Source: Naganishia liquefaciens
Lineage: Eukaryota; Basidiomycota; Tremellomycetes; Filobasidiales; Filobasidiaceae
Assembly: GCA_013423385.1 (NCBI GenBank)
Contig: BLZA01000021.1
Coordinates: 186,001-250,000 of the forward strand
Reading direction: 5' to 3'
DNA: 64,000 bases
Notes under the pieces: model-generated
What the model saw: only the letters and a program-made list of their open reading frames with translations
What the model was told of the DNA's origin: nothing
Database searches by the model: none
Shown here: positions 1-17,889 of the stretch, piece after piece
How positions within the stretch are numbered: position 1 is the stretch's first letter
How the letters are laid out: every line of letters begins with the position of its first letter
Made by a program: the position numbers and the translations under genes

Positions 1-428
1 TTTTGCGATCGGCGTTCCTCTGCGCGAGACGCGTTCGCCGGCTTCCAGCAGCATTAATTATGAGCTTCAGCCTCTCGGCCGGTATGATGATGAGCTGTAA
101 AGACCGCTCTACTAGGCTGTAAAAGCTGTCGATGCACATAACTGACCGTAAGCAGACTGACCACAAGCTACCACACCATGGCGAAATCTTCCGTCGAGAT
201 TCAATGCTTTATTCACCACACTGGCAAGTCAGGATGAGGCACGCTTCGGCGCCGGGAAGAGCAGGTGAATGCATGCAATACAAGATCCCAAATTCTATGT
301 TGTGTTACGGTAGACCCCGATAGAGCTAATACAAAGCTATGCAGTACAACCAGATCCCGTATGATATACCAATGTTTGATGATGTTTTCTTTTTGTGTTG
401 ACAGCCAACCATTCAGGTGAGCCACCGT
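1..428. other. Intergenic, left edge; 3' flank of GDH1
   Basis: No gene is supported here. The short open frames have no family resemblance and no splice logic. The right part is presumably the 3' untranslated region of the glutamate dehydrogenase gene on the minus strand. Confidence 0.5.
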
Positions 429-6220
<5,792 letters not shown>

Positions 6221-9200
6221 ATGTCCGGGGGGCTTTCGGAGAGCCCATCTTTGAGAGCCGCATCAACGCCTAGCCGTCAGGCAGATTCCTATCAGCCTCA
6301 CGATCCAACACTCGTTGATCCTCTCGACACCTCAGAACGTCCTACGAACGAGATGAACGTGGAGTCGGATGCCATCTTTGCGTGGAGGGACAGGCAAAGC
6401 AAGAAGCAACAAAGCAAAAACAAGGATCAGCGTCAAGCGAATCCGTCAGCGTTCGCGCCTCCTCCCCCATACATCTTCTCGGCCAGCAAGGACGACGCGC
6501 CCGTGGCTTCACCTCAGCCGGCAGCACAGCCGCTTGCTACACCCAACATCCAAGGAATCCTTGATACGATCCGTCATAGGAGACGCTCGAGTGCAGCAAG
6601 TATGCGAAGTGACGCTTGGAGGCATGATCAAAGTGCTTTGGACACCGCCAGTCTCGCTAGCGAGGAGATCCATGTGAGTCAATCATCCTTTAAATCTCGT
6701 TTCCAGGGACCTTTGTCATGGCATTCACAGGAACCCAATGATGAGGAGCTGACGCCCTACTCTTACGCTTCCCAGCCGTCAAACTTGCATCCGTTTGACG
6801 ATCAAAATTCAGGGGTTCCGCGTCTCAACCATATAAGCCCGTCTCCTGTCAATCTCCCGCCTCTCATTGAAACGGATCACGCAGAAGGTCCCGCTTCTCA
6901 GGAAGAAAAGGGCATGCAAGCACCGAGGATACCGCTTAAAGGCATGCGACGACGAAGTTCAGGTGGCGACAGCGACTCGGGCAAAGTTGACAGTCTGGGC
7001 TCATCGCCATCCGTCGGATTGGCTCCCGCTCGACCGTTCCTCACTGCGCTGTCACCACTGCAGTCGTTTTCCCCGCTTCATCCTCCAGCCGATACGTCGT
7101 CCGATGCATCACGATCCCGTTCCCATTCTCGTACGCCTTCGTGGCAGTCTGCCAGCGGTCTTTCAGCATCTGCAGTGGCGACTTCGACCAACAATTCTCC
7201 CAACGCTTCCCCCGTTGCTATGCGATCGGCTACGGCTGGCGGTCCTCGAAGTGCGCCTGTCGTCGAGGGCGCCAATGCGGAGGAAGGAGGGCCAGATGGG
7301 CCGGGACTAAAAAGGTCTCGCTCCAATGCGTCCACTGTATCAAGATCCCTCTCGCGACGGCAGTCTTTCGCTGCTTCGAGGGCATCCATGACGGACATCC
7401 GACCGCCCAGCGAAAAAAATCATGGTCAGGTTCCGTTCTCTCAACATCGAGGGGGATTGATCAGCAAGCTATTGATAGTCAAAGCGCCGGCAAAGGACAC
7501 GCAGGGCGAGAAGGACCTCACCACCGAAAAGCCTTCGGGAAATCGACAGTAAGTGAACTTTCGGAAAGGTTTCTCCTATCGATTTTCTAAGGCTGATACG
7601 ATGTTGTCAGTCGGGCCAGATCGTCGGGATCTATGACTTCCTTTGGATCCATGAGTGGGCCCGCTGCCTTGACTCCCAGTAGCCCAGGTCCCGCTCAACT
7701 TCCTCTGCCTTCCTCTGGCGTGGCTTCCATCCCTATCCGGGGTATATCGGGAGCTCAAGGATCCGCTTCGACCGCGGCTTCCCCTGGCGTATTCTCCGGA
7801 ACTCCTGGATCTCGGACCTCGCTGTTGTTTGACCGAAGTTATGCGGATCAGAAAGCTGCACCTTCCAATATTCATGAGCAAAAGATGCTTAACCCTGAAC
7901 AGATTGTCGAATTTGCGGAAAGCTTGAAGAGTCCCGTGCTAAGAAGCGAAGACGAGGAGGGATTCTCATCGAGTATTCCCGGTTCGGTAAGAGGGCGACT
8001 CAGCCGAAGTTCAAGCGGTCGTCGTCATCTTAAGCGCTCCGGCAGCGGCGCCAGTCTCAATCGCGGAAGCTTCAACAGGGACAAGTTCGCAAACGACATG
8101 TCTTTCACCAGTCCGGAAGATGAACGACGGGCTTCTGCTCCTGCTCGTTCGCAAACCGAGCCGATGGAGCTGGAACCCGTAGAATATGTCGAAATGGGGG
8201 ACGACGTCTATTTGCCGTACGTTGATCGCGCTACCGAGGTAGCAGAACTACTCAACCATCCCAGTAACGTGAGTTTGTTGTGTCAGATCCGAGATGTTTG
8301 GCTCAAACTTATGTAATCTCAGCACGATTTGGTCGACTTCCTGAGTTCTGCATTTCCCACGCAATCCTCGGCTGATCCCAACGATCCCAACGGCTGGCGA
8401 CGAGTGCGCCCCGAAGAATGGACGTGGCAAGAATTCAAGAACGGCCACCTCATGGCAAACCGCGCGGAATGTGATGATTTTGACTGGATTCGCAAGGCTC
8501 GACAGGCTATCCGTGCACGCTCCGAAGCTTTGTGGGAACGTGTTGGGCTGTTGCTCGGCGTCGATCCTGAAATGATCAACATGGGTGAAGAATATGACGA
8601 GGTATTCGCTCCAGGTGGCGCTCTCGGAGATGTCTTTGACTCGGATGCCACCACGCCTTCTATGGGTGTCGCCTCACCTGCGATGTACAGCGTACACGAT
8701 GACCGCTTTGGCTTCATCGGCGACGAACAAGCCCGAGACCAGGTCTGGGTTGAAGGTCTACAAGCCGTATCATCCTCGCCTTCGGAAACGGATAATGAGG
8801 ACGATGCTCCGGCAGGAGCTTTCGGGAATCGGAAAGCGAGACCTGCGGCGAATGCATCTCCGGGATTGCAGCTGTCTGGCGCCGGATCTGAACCCAGGAG
8901 TCTGAGCCCTTTGCCGGGACTTCCCGGAATGGACACGATTGGCGAAAGCGAGGATGAGCCTGCTCAGCCGGGTGGTCAATCAAGATCCGCCACGATGACA
9001 ACAGCTCAGCGAGCTGCCGAGGAGCCGGTTCAAGATCCCTTTGGAAGGACTCCACCGACCCCGGCATTATTCGCTGGCGGGTCTTCTTTGCCCCGATCCT
9101 TACCTGGCATCCAGAAACCCCGAACAAAGTCTTTCGTTGGGCTTCAGATTTGCACGATGCCCTCGCTCCCGACTAAGCTTCCCAACGAATATTACCGGAG

Positions 9201-9582
9201 AGACGGAGATCACTCGGGCTTCCAGCAAGCCGATGCGAATATGCCGCATCTTGAGCGCGGCCCAGGGAACCCACTGTTTCCCGCCTCGTTCTCCAGTCTT
9301 AGTCTGGCACCCACGTTGCCGAGTAATAATCCAGCTTTGCGACGTTCCAGCTCAATGGCGCAGGGCCACGCAGCAGCGTCGAGTGGCTCGGGATCGCAAG
9401 CCAGTACACCCAAAACGGGTGTTGGGAGACCGCCTTGGACCGAGTTGATGCGAAGAAAGAGTCGCGGCGGTATGAGCGAGAGTAAGTCAAGCGCCTCGAC
9501 CAGAGGTTGCATTATGCATTGACACTATCTTACAGGCGCTCTCACTTTGACGAGTGAAGACGATCCTCACGGAAACTTGTAA
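6221..9582 (+). CDS. Large Ser/Pro-rich fungal protein of unknown function
   Basis: I do not recognise this protein. Exons 6221-7548, 7611-8268, 8323-9481 and 9536-9582 join to 1063 residues. Introns are GT-AG, 54-62 nt, with consistent phases. The first 440 residues are low-complexity, rich in Ser, Pro, Arg and Ala, and look disordered, with many basic-Ser patches typical of phosphorylated regulators. The best-ordered part is at about residues 640-750. It starts around YVEMGDDVYLPYVDRATEV, continues through a Trp-rich stretch (RVRPEEWTWQEFKNGHLMAN) and ends near ALWERVGLLLGVDPEMIN. It contains no transmembrane segment. The C-terminal third is again low-complexity. The ordered core probably defines a fungal family of unknown role. 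The start is the first ATG of the long open frame. Confidence 0.85.
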
Positions 9583-9789
9583 ATCTGCGCCTTTGTCTGC
9601 AGGTTTCTTCATTCAAGGATGCCAGACAGCTTCCAGGAGTATCTCGAAATGTGTAATTTCTTTGTGTTTCATGCTAGTTCTCTTGTATTCGATATCTTAA
9701 GACCTTGCATTCCCATTAGTTGTAGTCTGCATTCTATACACGCGTTTCATCAGCAACAGTGACAGTCCGCGACCGGGTATATTGAGGTA

Positions 9790-10552
9790 TTAAAGCACAA
9801 GGGCCAATGACTTTGAGGCGGCGATGTAGGTTGAGAGTAGACCCAGACCTGTGCAGAGGAAGCCTTCAGCATCGATTCCTTGATATCGTGGCTAGAGCTC
9901 TTACCGAAATAGCCTATAAATGTCGACGACCGAAGCCGAGGCCGTTCAGTTAGCAAATGTGGCCGCCGATACCCAATTACGTACCAATGTTGTGGATGAT
10001 GCCGCCCGACGTGTTTCGCCTTTCGGGAAGGCCAGTAGAGTAGCCCAAAGTGTAGAGGAACCGGCCTACTAGCCAGAAAGCGCCCAAGGTAGCGGCGGCT
10101 CGGGGGTAGTACAATCCTGTCAAAGGGATCAGCGCGTATCAGTGTCACAGAGCGCGATTGTCATTTACCACTGAACAGCAGGCCAAACAGGAATGTAGGG
10201 ACGGATTCCAGTGTATTGGCGTGGGCTGATAGCGAAACAAGGTGACTGAGCTCAGAAATATCGTTGGCGATTGAGACTATCGACGAACCTCGCTGACAGC
10301 AGTTAAACCTATGTGCTTTCGGGTCCTTTTCGGCGATGCTGTTTTCGGCCATGTACACAGGGTACTTTACGCCAGCCTGTATGGGGTAAAAGCTGCGGAT
10401 CAGCGACGCTTGTCTTCACAAGGCTTGCCCGAGATCCTTACTTCCTTTCTTGCCTTGCTAACAATAGTGATCTGAAACAAGTTCAGCCACAGAGCTCCAC
10501 TGGCGGCCAGAGCGACGAAGGCATAGTTGGTTGGAAGAACAAAGGCAGCCAT
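9790..10552 (-). CDS. MAPEG protein, microsomal glutathione S-transferase 3-like
   Basis: MAPEG enzymes are small four-helix membrane proteins of the ER or mitochondrial outer membrane. The MGST3 branch conjugates glutathione to, or reduces, lipid hydroperoxides. Six exons (10442-10552, 10289-10376, 10169-10225, 9985-10116, 9905-9913 and 9790-9848) join to 151 residues, almost exactly the length of human MGST3. Family signatures visible are the first helix ending in SKARKE, then KYP, FNC-QR followed by AHANTLE, a YYPRAA loop, and GRFLYTLGYSTG. The fifth coding exon is only 9 nt; without it the C-terminus leaves the family pattern. One intron begins with the weak donor GTTCGT. The start at MAAFVLPTNY has a good context; an in-frame upstream leucine codon is not an ATG. 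The downstream neighbour is convergent and unrelated. Confidence 0.92.
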
Positions 10553-12408
10553 ATCGAACAGAGTATCTGTTCCAATGGTGAATGGGATGAGAGGCAACGT
10601 TGAATGCGGTCAACGGTCAACGAGACCAGCCAACCAGTCTATATTTATCGATACCTAGCAGACAACACACCGGGAATCGCAGCCGGATGTCTGGCGAGCG
10701 AAGTCGGCCATACGCGATCAGCTTCCGCTCAATGCTGCCGGCTTTGCGGTCCGACGCGTCATCAGCGTCGCGTCGCGTCGTGTCGAGCCTTCTTACCCTT
10801 GTATTCCTTTGTCAGATGAATTGTCAAGGGATTGCCTATCTCTTTTTCGCAGGGCTCCAGAGAGCTCTTATAGGAGAAGAGTCACGCCTGTGACTTTTAC
10901 CGTCATCTCGGGTAACCGAAAGACTCCTCTCAGGTATCGAAACGTTAGTGCGACCCCCATACCATTCATGTCACAGGTCGCAAAAATGCTTTGGCTAGCT
11001 GGTCGACAGCTTTCGTGAGATGCATGTCCTCGGTTGAGAAGAAGTCGAGATCGTCACTTTGCTTCATACATAATCATTAACATAGTAGAAGGGGTCAATT
11101 CTAACGATGCGGAGTACCGAGAGCTGTGTCTTTGTCATATTTCATGCGCAGTTGCTGAGCGACACCTGCGATCTAACTGACCGGACCGCCCACTGACGGC
11201 TGACCTGTGGATCTGCCATTGATAGTCGTCTCTCACGAGCAATGAGAAAGCAGACAGGCACAGGTCACTGAGCTGTGGAGCTTGCTGAAGGAGCTGCTGA
11301 AGGCCTCGAATGTGAAACGCAAGTGAAGCGAAGGTGACGAGAGTGCAATATGTGAAGAACGTTTTGGCTAGCTCCGGCTTGGCTCTGCTTCCGCAGCTGC
11401 CAGCTTTCCGACGCGATCCAGCCATTTGTCGCGTTATGCACATCCTGTCTATCGTGTCTGGCTCCGGGTGTCTGGTTTTCCGTTGTGATAAGAAGCGGAT
11501 CGCGAGGTCGAGTCCCAAGAGGATTTACCTTCTCAAGGACATCATATCAGTACAGGTTACTGTGGCGTTCCAAACTCTCACCAGGCTCTGGAAAGGACGG
11601 CGTAAACCGCATCGCTGGACGAGTGCTTTCTGAAACGAATCCCGGACCTCTCTTGGCACCTCTTCATCCTCATCCTTTCACGAACTGCAACGACCGTCCG
11701 TCACACCGTGTCTTGGCTTCATAACACCACATCGCATCTCAAATTTCGCTCATAGAATCCGCATCAGCTCGCGAACCGTCATTGGTCGAGCGATACCTTT
11801 GTCCATCGACTTCCCAATCCTTTCGAGACGATTTTCGACACTTTTGACTGGAGTACCGTTAGCACTTGCAAAGGAATCTCGTATCTCTCGACCGTGTGTA
11901 TCTGTGAATACGATTGAAAGGCCGTTAGTACCAAGATAACACACAACCTCTGGTAGGTGCTTCGCAAGGTTTCTCGAAAAACTAACGCTCAGTCGCGCCT
12001 TAGGCTTCTTCGTACCCACCCTTTGATATCATCAGATCACCGTGACGTATCCCGCCAGCGGCGTGAGCATTCTGCATTCGAAACGTGATCGCAACTCTCT
12101 CATTACTCCAACCTAGAATTCTTGACGCTACACCAGTATTGGTCAGTTGATGTTTTTGCATTCGACTCTATTCTGCAGACACTGACATAAAGACGATAGT
12201 CTCAAAAAATCTCTTGGCTTGTCTTTCATTCTGGTTGATAACCTGAAACTTCACTGTTGCGTGTCCGCATCTCTACGCCCACTTTGAAATCGTGAGTGCT
12301 TTATATCGACCCCAATAATAATGGCTTCACCTAACCCGCATTGACCTTCCAGGAGTATCGACGGGATACAACGCCTTTTGTTGTCGTAGGCGACAAAATT
12401 GCTGCACC
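10553..12408. other. Intergenic; one unresolved minus-strand open frame
   Basis: No gene is firmly supported. A minus-strand frame at 11750-12019 reads 89 codons, and its left part looks protein-like. It is interrupted by a perfect branch-point heptamer TACTAAC followed by an acceptor (around 11900-11935), so the true reading may be an exon that begins there. I could not build a closed model or name a family. The rest holds nothing I can support. Confidence 0.35.
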
Positions 12409-14139
12409 ATGTTGCTACAAATGCAAGATATCACGACTTGGGTCACCGCCATCCTCCTTCTGGCCAATGTCCAAGAAACCTTCGCAAGCCCGACCACAAT
12501 GGGTTCTGCGCATCAATTGCGACGACGAACTCAACGCTCTCTGCCAAACAAGCGAGACGCTCCGCGGCTACAGCTTCGACACAATACCCAACAACATGCG
12601 AAGAAAGCTCTGAGCCCCGAATGGCTCATAAGAGAGCGGGAGAAGCTGGACGCTCGATACGGCGGTACATCGAGCTTCACGAAAAGAGGCGAGGTCACCC
12701 TTGCCAATCAAGACTATGACGCCTCCTACTCTGCAAGCGTTTCAATTGGAACACCTGCGCAAGCTTTCGACATTGCGTTGGATACTGGAAGTGCTGATCT
12801 GTGGGTCACATCCACCACATGTGCTTCCTCCACTTGCAACACTCTGCCAACCAAGTTTGATGCCACAAAATCGAATACTTTCAAGAACTCATCAACGCCA
12901 TTCACGATCACTTACGGCTCGGGCAATGCACAAGGATATCTCGCTACCGATACCGTCTCTTTGGCAGACTATACCGTTCCCTCGCAGACGTTTGCCGTGA
13001 TCCAAGCAATGTCTGCTTCCCTTATCAACGAACCGCTATCTGGTCTGATGGGACTCGGCTTTTCCTCTTTGGCGGTCTCACGATCGACGCCCTGGTGGGT
13101 CGGCCTGGCGACCTCCCAATGGAATGAACCAGTGTTCGCGTTCTACCTCAAACGTTATCGCAACGTTGCATCAGCTTCAAGCACTGAGGCCGACGGAGGA
13201 TCGGTGTCCTTCGGTCAGCTGGACTCTTCCCTCTACACTGGCGATATTACCTATATCCCTGTGGCCGATGGCAAGCAAGCATACTGGAATATTCCGATCG
13301 CCGGCGTCACGTCGCAAGGCAAGAGAGTTAACCTTGGCTCCTCTGTGAATGCCGCAATTGACACGGGAACTACGCTGATCGGAGGTCCCGCTGCGACTGT
13401 CGCTGCGATCTATGCTGCAATCCCCGGCAGCAAAGCCATGACAGGATCCTACGCTGGCTACTACGAATATCCTTGCTCCACCGACATCTCAATGACGATG
13501 ACCTTTGACTCCTTCACCGTCGAAATCAATCAAGCCGATTTCAACATCGGCAGCTACGGTGTGGACGGCACAATGTGCATCGGCGGTGTCTATGTGCAGT
13601 CGCTCTCTTCGAGCTCCAGCATTCAATGGATCATCGGCGACACTATGCTGAAGAACGTCTACAGCGTGTACCGATACTCACCAGCCGCAGTCGGATTCGC
13701 AAAACTCGCTTCGGATACCTCGTCCACTGGGAACACCCCTTCCTCATCGACATCGGCTTCCCCTGCTGCCGCTTCAAGTACCGGAGCATCCACCTCGCTT
13801 GGCAGCACTGTTTCCTCGGCCAGCTCAAACGCTTCAATGACATCGACCGCTAGCAGTAGCAGTTCCGGAACAGCAACTGCTACGTCTGCCTTGTCCAGCA
13901 CTTCCGCTTCCGCGTCATCGACGGACTCGGATGGCGGGGTCGTTGCGACTGTGGTAACGACCGTTCGGGCAGCGTCCATTCCACCAGCAGCGCAGACATC
14001 GATGATCTCTGGCGCGACAGGTACCGCTGCTGAATCCACGCCGTCAAGTACCAGCGCCGGGTTCAAGACGATCTCGTACTCGGCTCGAGACGTCATGATC
14101 GTTCTCACTCTCGTGGCAACGGGAATGGCGCTTCTTTAA
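12409..14139 (+). CDS. GPI-anchored pepsin-like aspartic protease (yapsin type)
   Basis: This is a family A1 secreted endopeptidase of 576 residues in one uninterrupted exon. A hydrophobic signal segment spans about residues 8-27. A basic propeptide follows and ends at a dibasic Kex2-type site (KR, residues 92-93). The two catalytic aspartates lie in DTGSADLW (D125) and DTGTTLIGG (D318), with the flap ITYGSGNAQGY between them. After the catalytic domain comes about 110 residues of Ser/Thr/Ala-rich linker, then a C-terminal hydrophobic tail (VMIVLTLVATGMALL). This is the layout of GPI-anchored yapsins at the plasma membrane or wall. The role is likely wall protein processing or extracellular digestion. 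It is odd among its neighbours in having no intron. An upstream ATG in the same frame was not seen, so this start is preferred. Confidence 0.95.
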   Translation: MLLQMQDITTWVTAILLLANVQETFASPTTMGSAHQLRRRTQRSLPNKRDAPRLQLRHNTQQHAKKALSPEWLIREREKLDARYGGTSSFTKRGEVTLANQDYDASYSASVSIGTPAQAFDIALDTGSADLWVTSTTCASSTCNTLPTKFDATKSNTFKNSSTPFTITYGSGNAQGYLATDTVSLADYTVPSQTFAVIQAMSASLINEPLSGLMGLGFSSLAVSRSTPWWVGLATSQWNEPVFAFYLKRYRNVASASSTEADGGSVSFGQLDSSLYTGDITYIPVADGKQAYWNIPIAGVTSQGKRVNLGSSVNAAIDTGTTLIGGPAATVAAIYAAIPGSKAMTGSYAGYYEYPCSTDISMTMTFDSFTVEINQADFNIGSYGVDGTMCIGGVYVQSLSSSSSIQWIIGDTMLKNVYSVYRYSPAAVGFAKLASDTSSTGNTPSSSTSASPAAASSTGASTSLGSTVSSASSNASMTSTASSSSSGTATATSALSSTSASASSTDSDGGVVATVVTTVRAASIPPAAQTSMISGATGTAAESTPSSTSAGFKTISYSARDVMIVLTLVATGMALL

Positions 14140-14921
14140 GCAGGCCGCTTGACTGGTTGCTGTGAGAGCCTTGCGCGAGACGAACCCGTGTCGATGGCTC
14201 TCTTCAACGACTTTACTGTATCATATCTTACCAGAGCTCGTATGGCCCATAGGAGCGACTCGAAGGTCTGCTCCTCTTACCACCAGACGTCGACAAGCGA
14301 TTGCCGATCACACTCTTTGCATCGGGCTTGCCTCAGGAATAGGGACCATATTTAGGTTGAAGCGTTGTCGTCACTTTCGGGTGATATTTATTGTATATCG
14401 GTATGTAGTCATGATATCATTGATCTCGACAGATCAACTGGTCCTCGAGACGCCTTTCGGCCTTGGAATGATGAGCGGAGATGCACTTCTCGGTTATCAG
14501 CCTGATTTCGGAAGCCGACAACGCCTAAGCTGCCCATTCGTCTGGTTAGCTAAGGTGGCAGCTGTCTAGCCTGTCCGCTCCAGAACCAGTAGGCATTGCT
14601 AAAGTGCTGCGTCGACCTTCACTCTCTGTGCGCACTTCAGGTGGCATGAGCACTGCTTGGACACCGAGGCTAGACGATGGCGAGACAAGACATGAACGAA
14701 AGCTGGTACAGTGTTTCATTCTTGTGAGGTACAGCAGAAGTCGGTCGCGGCCGGACCATTTGTCGAAAGCGATCGAACTTCTCTGGTCGTAGCCAACTTA
14801 TTAACCCGAGGGACGATAATTCTCTGAATACAGTCTCCAAGATCAGTCCTCAGCCCGATCTCTCAGTCGAGTATCGGATATCTCTATACATAGGATTCAG
14901 CGCTCGAAGGTTGACCGAAAA
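14140..14921. other. Intergenic between protease and SAM50
   Basis: This holds the 3' flank of the protease gene and the promoter of SAM50. Open frames here are short and without family resemblance; nothing else is seen. Confidence 0.5.
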
Positions 14922-17219
14922 ATGGACCCCAACCAAGCAGGAACGCCTTCAGCGAGTGTGGAAGAAGTCGATGTCGATATTGGATTCCAGGTATGTCTAA
15001 GGCTAGTCGAGGTAGCTCATCCCTGACGTCTAGCTTGTATTTCCTCCTTGCACGCATCATTTTGCAGCCTCCAAGCGAACCAATACTGCAGGCCCCGCTA
15101 GCTAGCTCTATCTTCAGAGACGCAAGGGAACCTGCATACCGGCCGGGTATGTGATTCGTCATCTCTGTCATAAGGTGATCTCGCTCATACATGCGATCTG
15201 CCCTTCAGGAGGCGAAGAGGTCAAACAGTGGCAAGAAGAAGAGTTCCAACGCAAGTTGCGGGGGGAGTACGAAGCTGCTCAACGACGAATCGGTGAAATC
15301 GTTCGTAAAGATACCCCTGATCAAATTCTATGCAGGTTGAGCTGACTTGCAGTCGTCCATTTTCTAGGTGACTGATTCACTCGATCATCCGCTCCACCTT
15401 TCGTCTATCCGAATCGTCAACCCGCCAAAGACAACTCGCCCAGGATTTCTGAATTCCTTGCTGAGCCCCTTCATCTCGCCCATCCCGCAATCTAGCATCA
15501 CACCATCATGGCTCAACCCGTCGGTCGCATACGGACTCGAGGGATCGACGCCGCCTAGCACGCTTCATGAGATCTTGTATACTACGAAGATGCTCACGAC
15601 TCACTTGCGGAGATTCGATATCTTTCAGGATCAAATCGATGTCAAGCTGGAGCCTGCCCGAGGTGGCGTGATTGGCGATGTGGATCTTGTTCTGGGTATC
15701 CGGGAGAAAGGACGGGTATTCTTGAAGGCTGGGACGGAAGTGGGAGGTGGAGAAGGTGGATTTGTGAGTTACTTCCCCAAAGGGAATCGAGTCGGTCTCA
15801 CATCGCGTCATGCTTGCAGAATGTGACGGGTCGTCTGCGGAACGTATTCGGAGGTGCCGAATCTCTTGAGCTCAATGCTTCGAAGGGTACTCGCACCAAG
15901 TCAGCTTATCAGGTAAGGCCAAGCATGACTACATCTATTCCTTTCGCTCGCATGGCGTACTTACACCTGCCCCTATCAAGCTGAACTTCACCACTCCTTT
16001 GGGCGCTTCCCCGCTGCTGGATTTCTCCCTTTCGGCATTCGCTTTGAACCGGGACCATTCTGCGTTTGCATCTCACCTCGAGCAGAGTCAAGGAGGTCGC
16101 GCCAAGCTTAGCGTGAGTAGGCATGAGCCGTTCATCAAGTTGCGTCTCACGCTGATAATCCTACTATCTTCCACAGGCTAGGGCGCCTTGGGGTGCTCAT
16201 GATCTCACGTATGAAGTCGTTCACCGAGAGATCACCAATCTTGCCAAAAACGCATCATTATCGTGCGTCCGCAGCCTCCCCACGTCGGATGTCATGCTGA
16301 TTGCAATTCCCATAGCATCCGCGAATTGGCCCAGCCATCTTCCAAAGCTAGCGTAACCCACACATTCACCCGGGATACCCGGGATGATCCTTGGATGGGT
16401 ACGGCAGGATCGCTGTTAAAGATCTCGCATGTGAGTACCTTCCGTGCACACGAAGTCACTTTCCATTTATCAGGTTTTCGTGTGTCGCAGGAATACGCCG
16501 GACTTCCCGGCAGCTCAGAATCCGTCAACTTCCTCAAATCGACAGCCCAGTCACAGCTATCCCGGGCATTGACTCCAAATTCGGGATGGGTAAGCCTCTC
16601 TCGCGTCCTACCGATCTGCATCGCTCATGACTGCCCAATTCTTAGCACTACTCGATATCCTCGCTGACGACAATGTTGATTCCGCTTAATGCGTCGCGGA
16701 CAGCCACCCAGCTACCGGATCGCGTCTTCCTTGGGGGACCCAACAGCATTCGGGGCTGGAAGATAGGCGGTCTTGGATCGCGCGATGGCAGTGAGTTCTG
16801 AGGCGCCGTCCAAATGGGAAAATCGACTGAAGCCTACTACAGCCGACTCGGTCGGGGGCGATCTGGCATGGGCTCTCGGCGTTTCTGTCTTTGCGCCTTT
16901 CCCAATGAAGAAGGAATGGCCAGTCAAGCTGCATGGCTTCCTGAATACGGGTCGAGTTGTCGGTTGGGAGTCTGGTAAGGAGCAGTCTTTTGGCGAAATC
17001 CAAACCGGGAAATTGATCTCACTCGTTCCGACAGCGCAATCCTTCGCTTCAAATGTTGCGCGAATGTATAGCTCGCCCAATATGAGCGTCGGTCTCGGTC
17101 TGCTTTATCGGCTCGACCCGATTAGGGTGGAAGTCAACTTTGCTCTGCCGCTGATTGGGCGCAAAGGAGAAGGTTGGGCTCGAGGCCTGAACGTTGGCAT
17201 TGGACTAGAATTTTTGTAG
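14922..17219 (+). CDS. SAM50: SAM50/TOB55, mitochondrial outer-membrane beta-barrel assembly
   Basis: SAM50 is the channel of the sorting and assembly machinery that inserts beta-barrel proteins (Tom40, porin) into the mitochondrial outer membrane; it belongs to the Omp85 family. Eleven exons give 560 residues: 14922-14990, 15068-15146, 15209-15300, 15368-15763, 15820-15912, 15981-16112, 16177-16262, 16316-16430, 16491-16589, 16646-16790, 16843-17219. The N-terminal part includes a POTRA-like stretch (PLHLSSIRIVNPPKTTRPGF). The rest is a barrel with the Omp85 motif RVFLGGPNSIRGW, followed by VGGDLAWALGVSVFAPFP. It ends in a beta-signal (GLNVGIGLEFL). The third intron uses the weak donor GTTCGT; other choices break the frame. 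It is somewhat longer than yeast Sam50, mainly through its acidic N-terminus. Confidence 0.93.
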
Positions 17220-17889
17220 CTTGGATAGATGCATATAGGCCATTCGCGATGACAACACATCCAGGCCTCGTTGGTTCGCTCGTAGTGCCCCCCTTGGAAA
17301 ATATTCTTGTGCGCATAGTGTCAGGTCAACATTGCAGGGCATGATATGGAACAATAAGCGCCGTTCGAAGCTGGCAGAGGCACAGCTACTTCTGAAGAGC
17401 GGTTTGGTAGCTTCCACCCAAGTTGCAAGAGATTGTATGCATTTGCAATTGGAGCAGATTGACGGACATGGCTAGCCATTCGGCCGGGGAATTCCACGGA
17501 ATTTTCCGAGAGCTGCTCCAACCCGCTCCGCCTGCAAGCTGCTTTGAACCAAGGGCAAGTTTGCGCTAAAAGTCTGAAACGGCGGATGCAGACACGTCAG
17601 GGGAAATTCGAGATGACGCTGAGTGTAGACCAAAGATATTCCGTTGCGCTTTTGGGTGAGCGCCTTAAGCGGCGCGCAGACAGGCAACTCTGGCCGTGGT
17701 CTGTCGAGCGAGCGGGCGCAGCGGGCGCCAGCCATCGTCAGCGACGGGTGCCGTCACTCGTCGCTGCATCGTACGCACCGTTCCAGTGTGGTCAAACAAA
17801 ATTCGACAGCGACCCGTCAACCAGCCTACTTGAATCGGCTCTTCGTCGACCTTTTCGGTAATTCACCCTCAAGATCCAAGTCGCCCAAC
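17220..17889. other. Intergenic between SAM50 and RPS26
   Basis: This holds the SAM50 3' flank and the promoter and leader of the ribosomal protein gene. No further gene or repeat is recognised. Confidence 0.5.
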
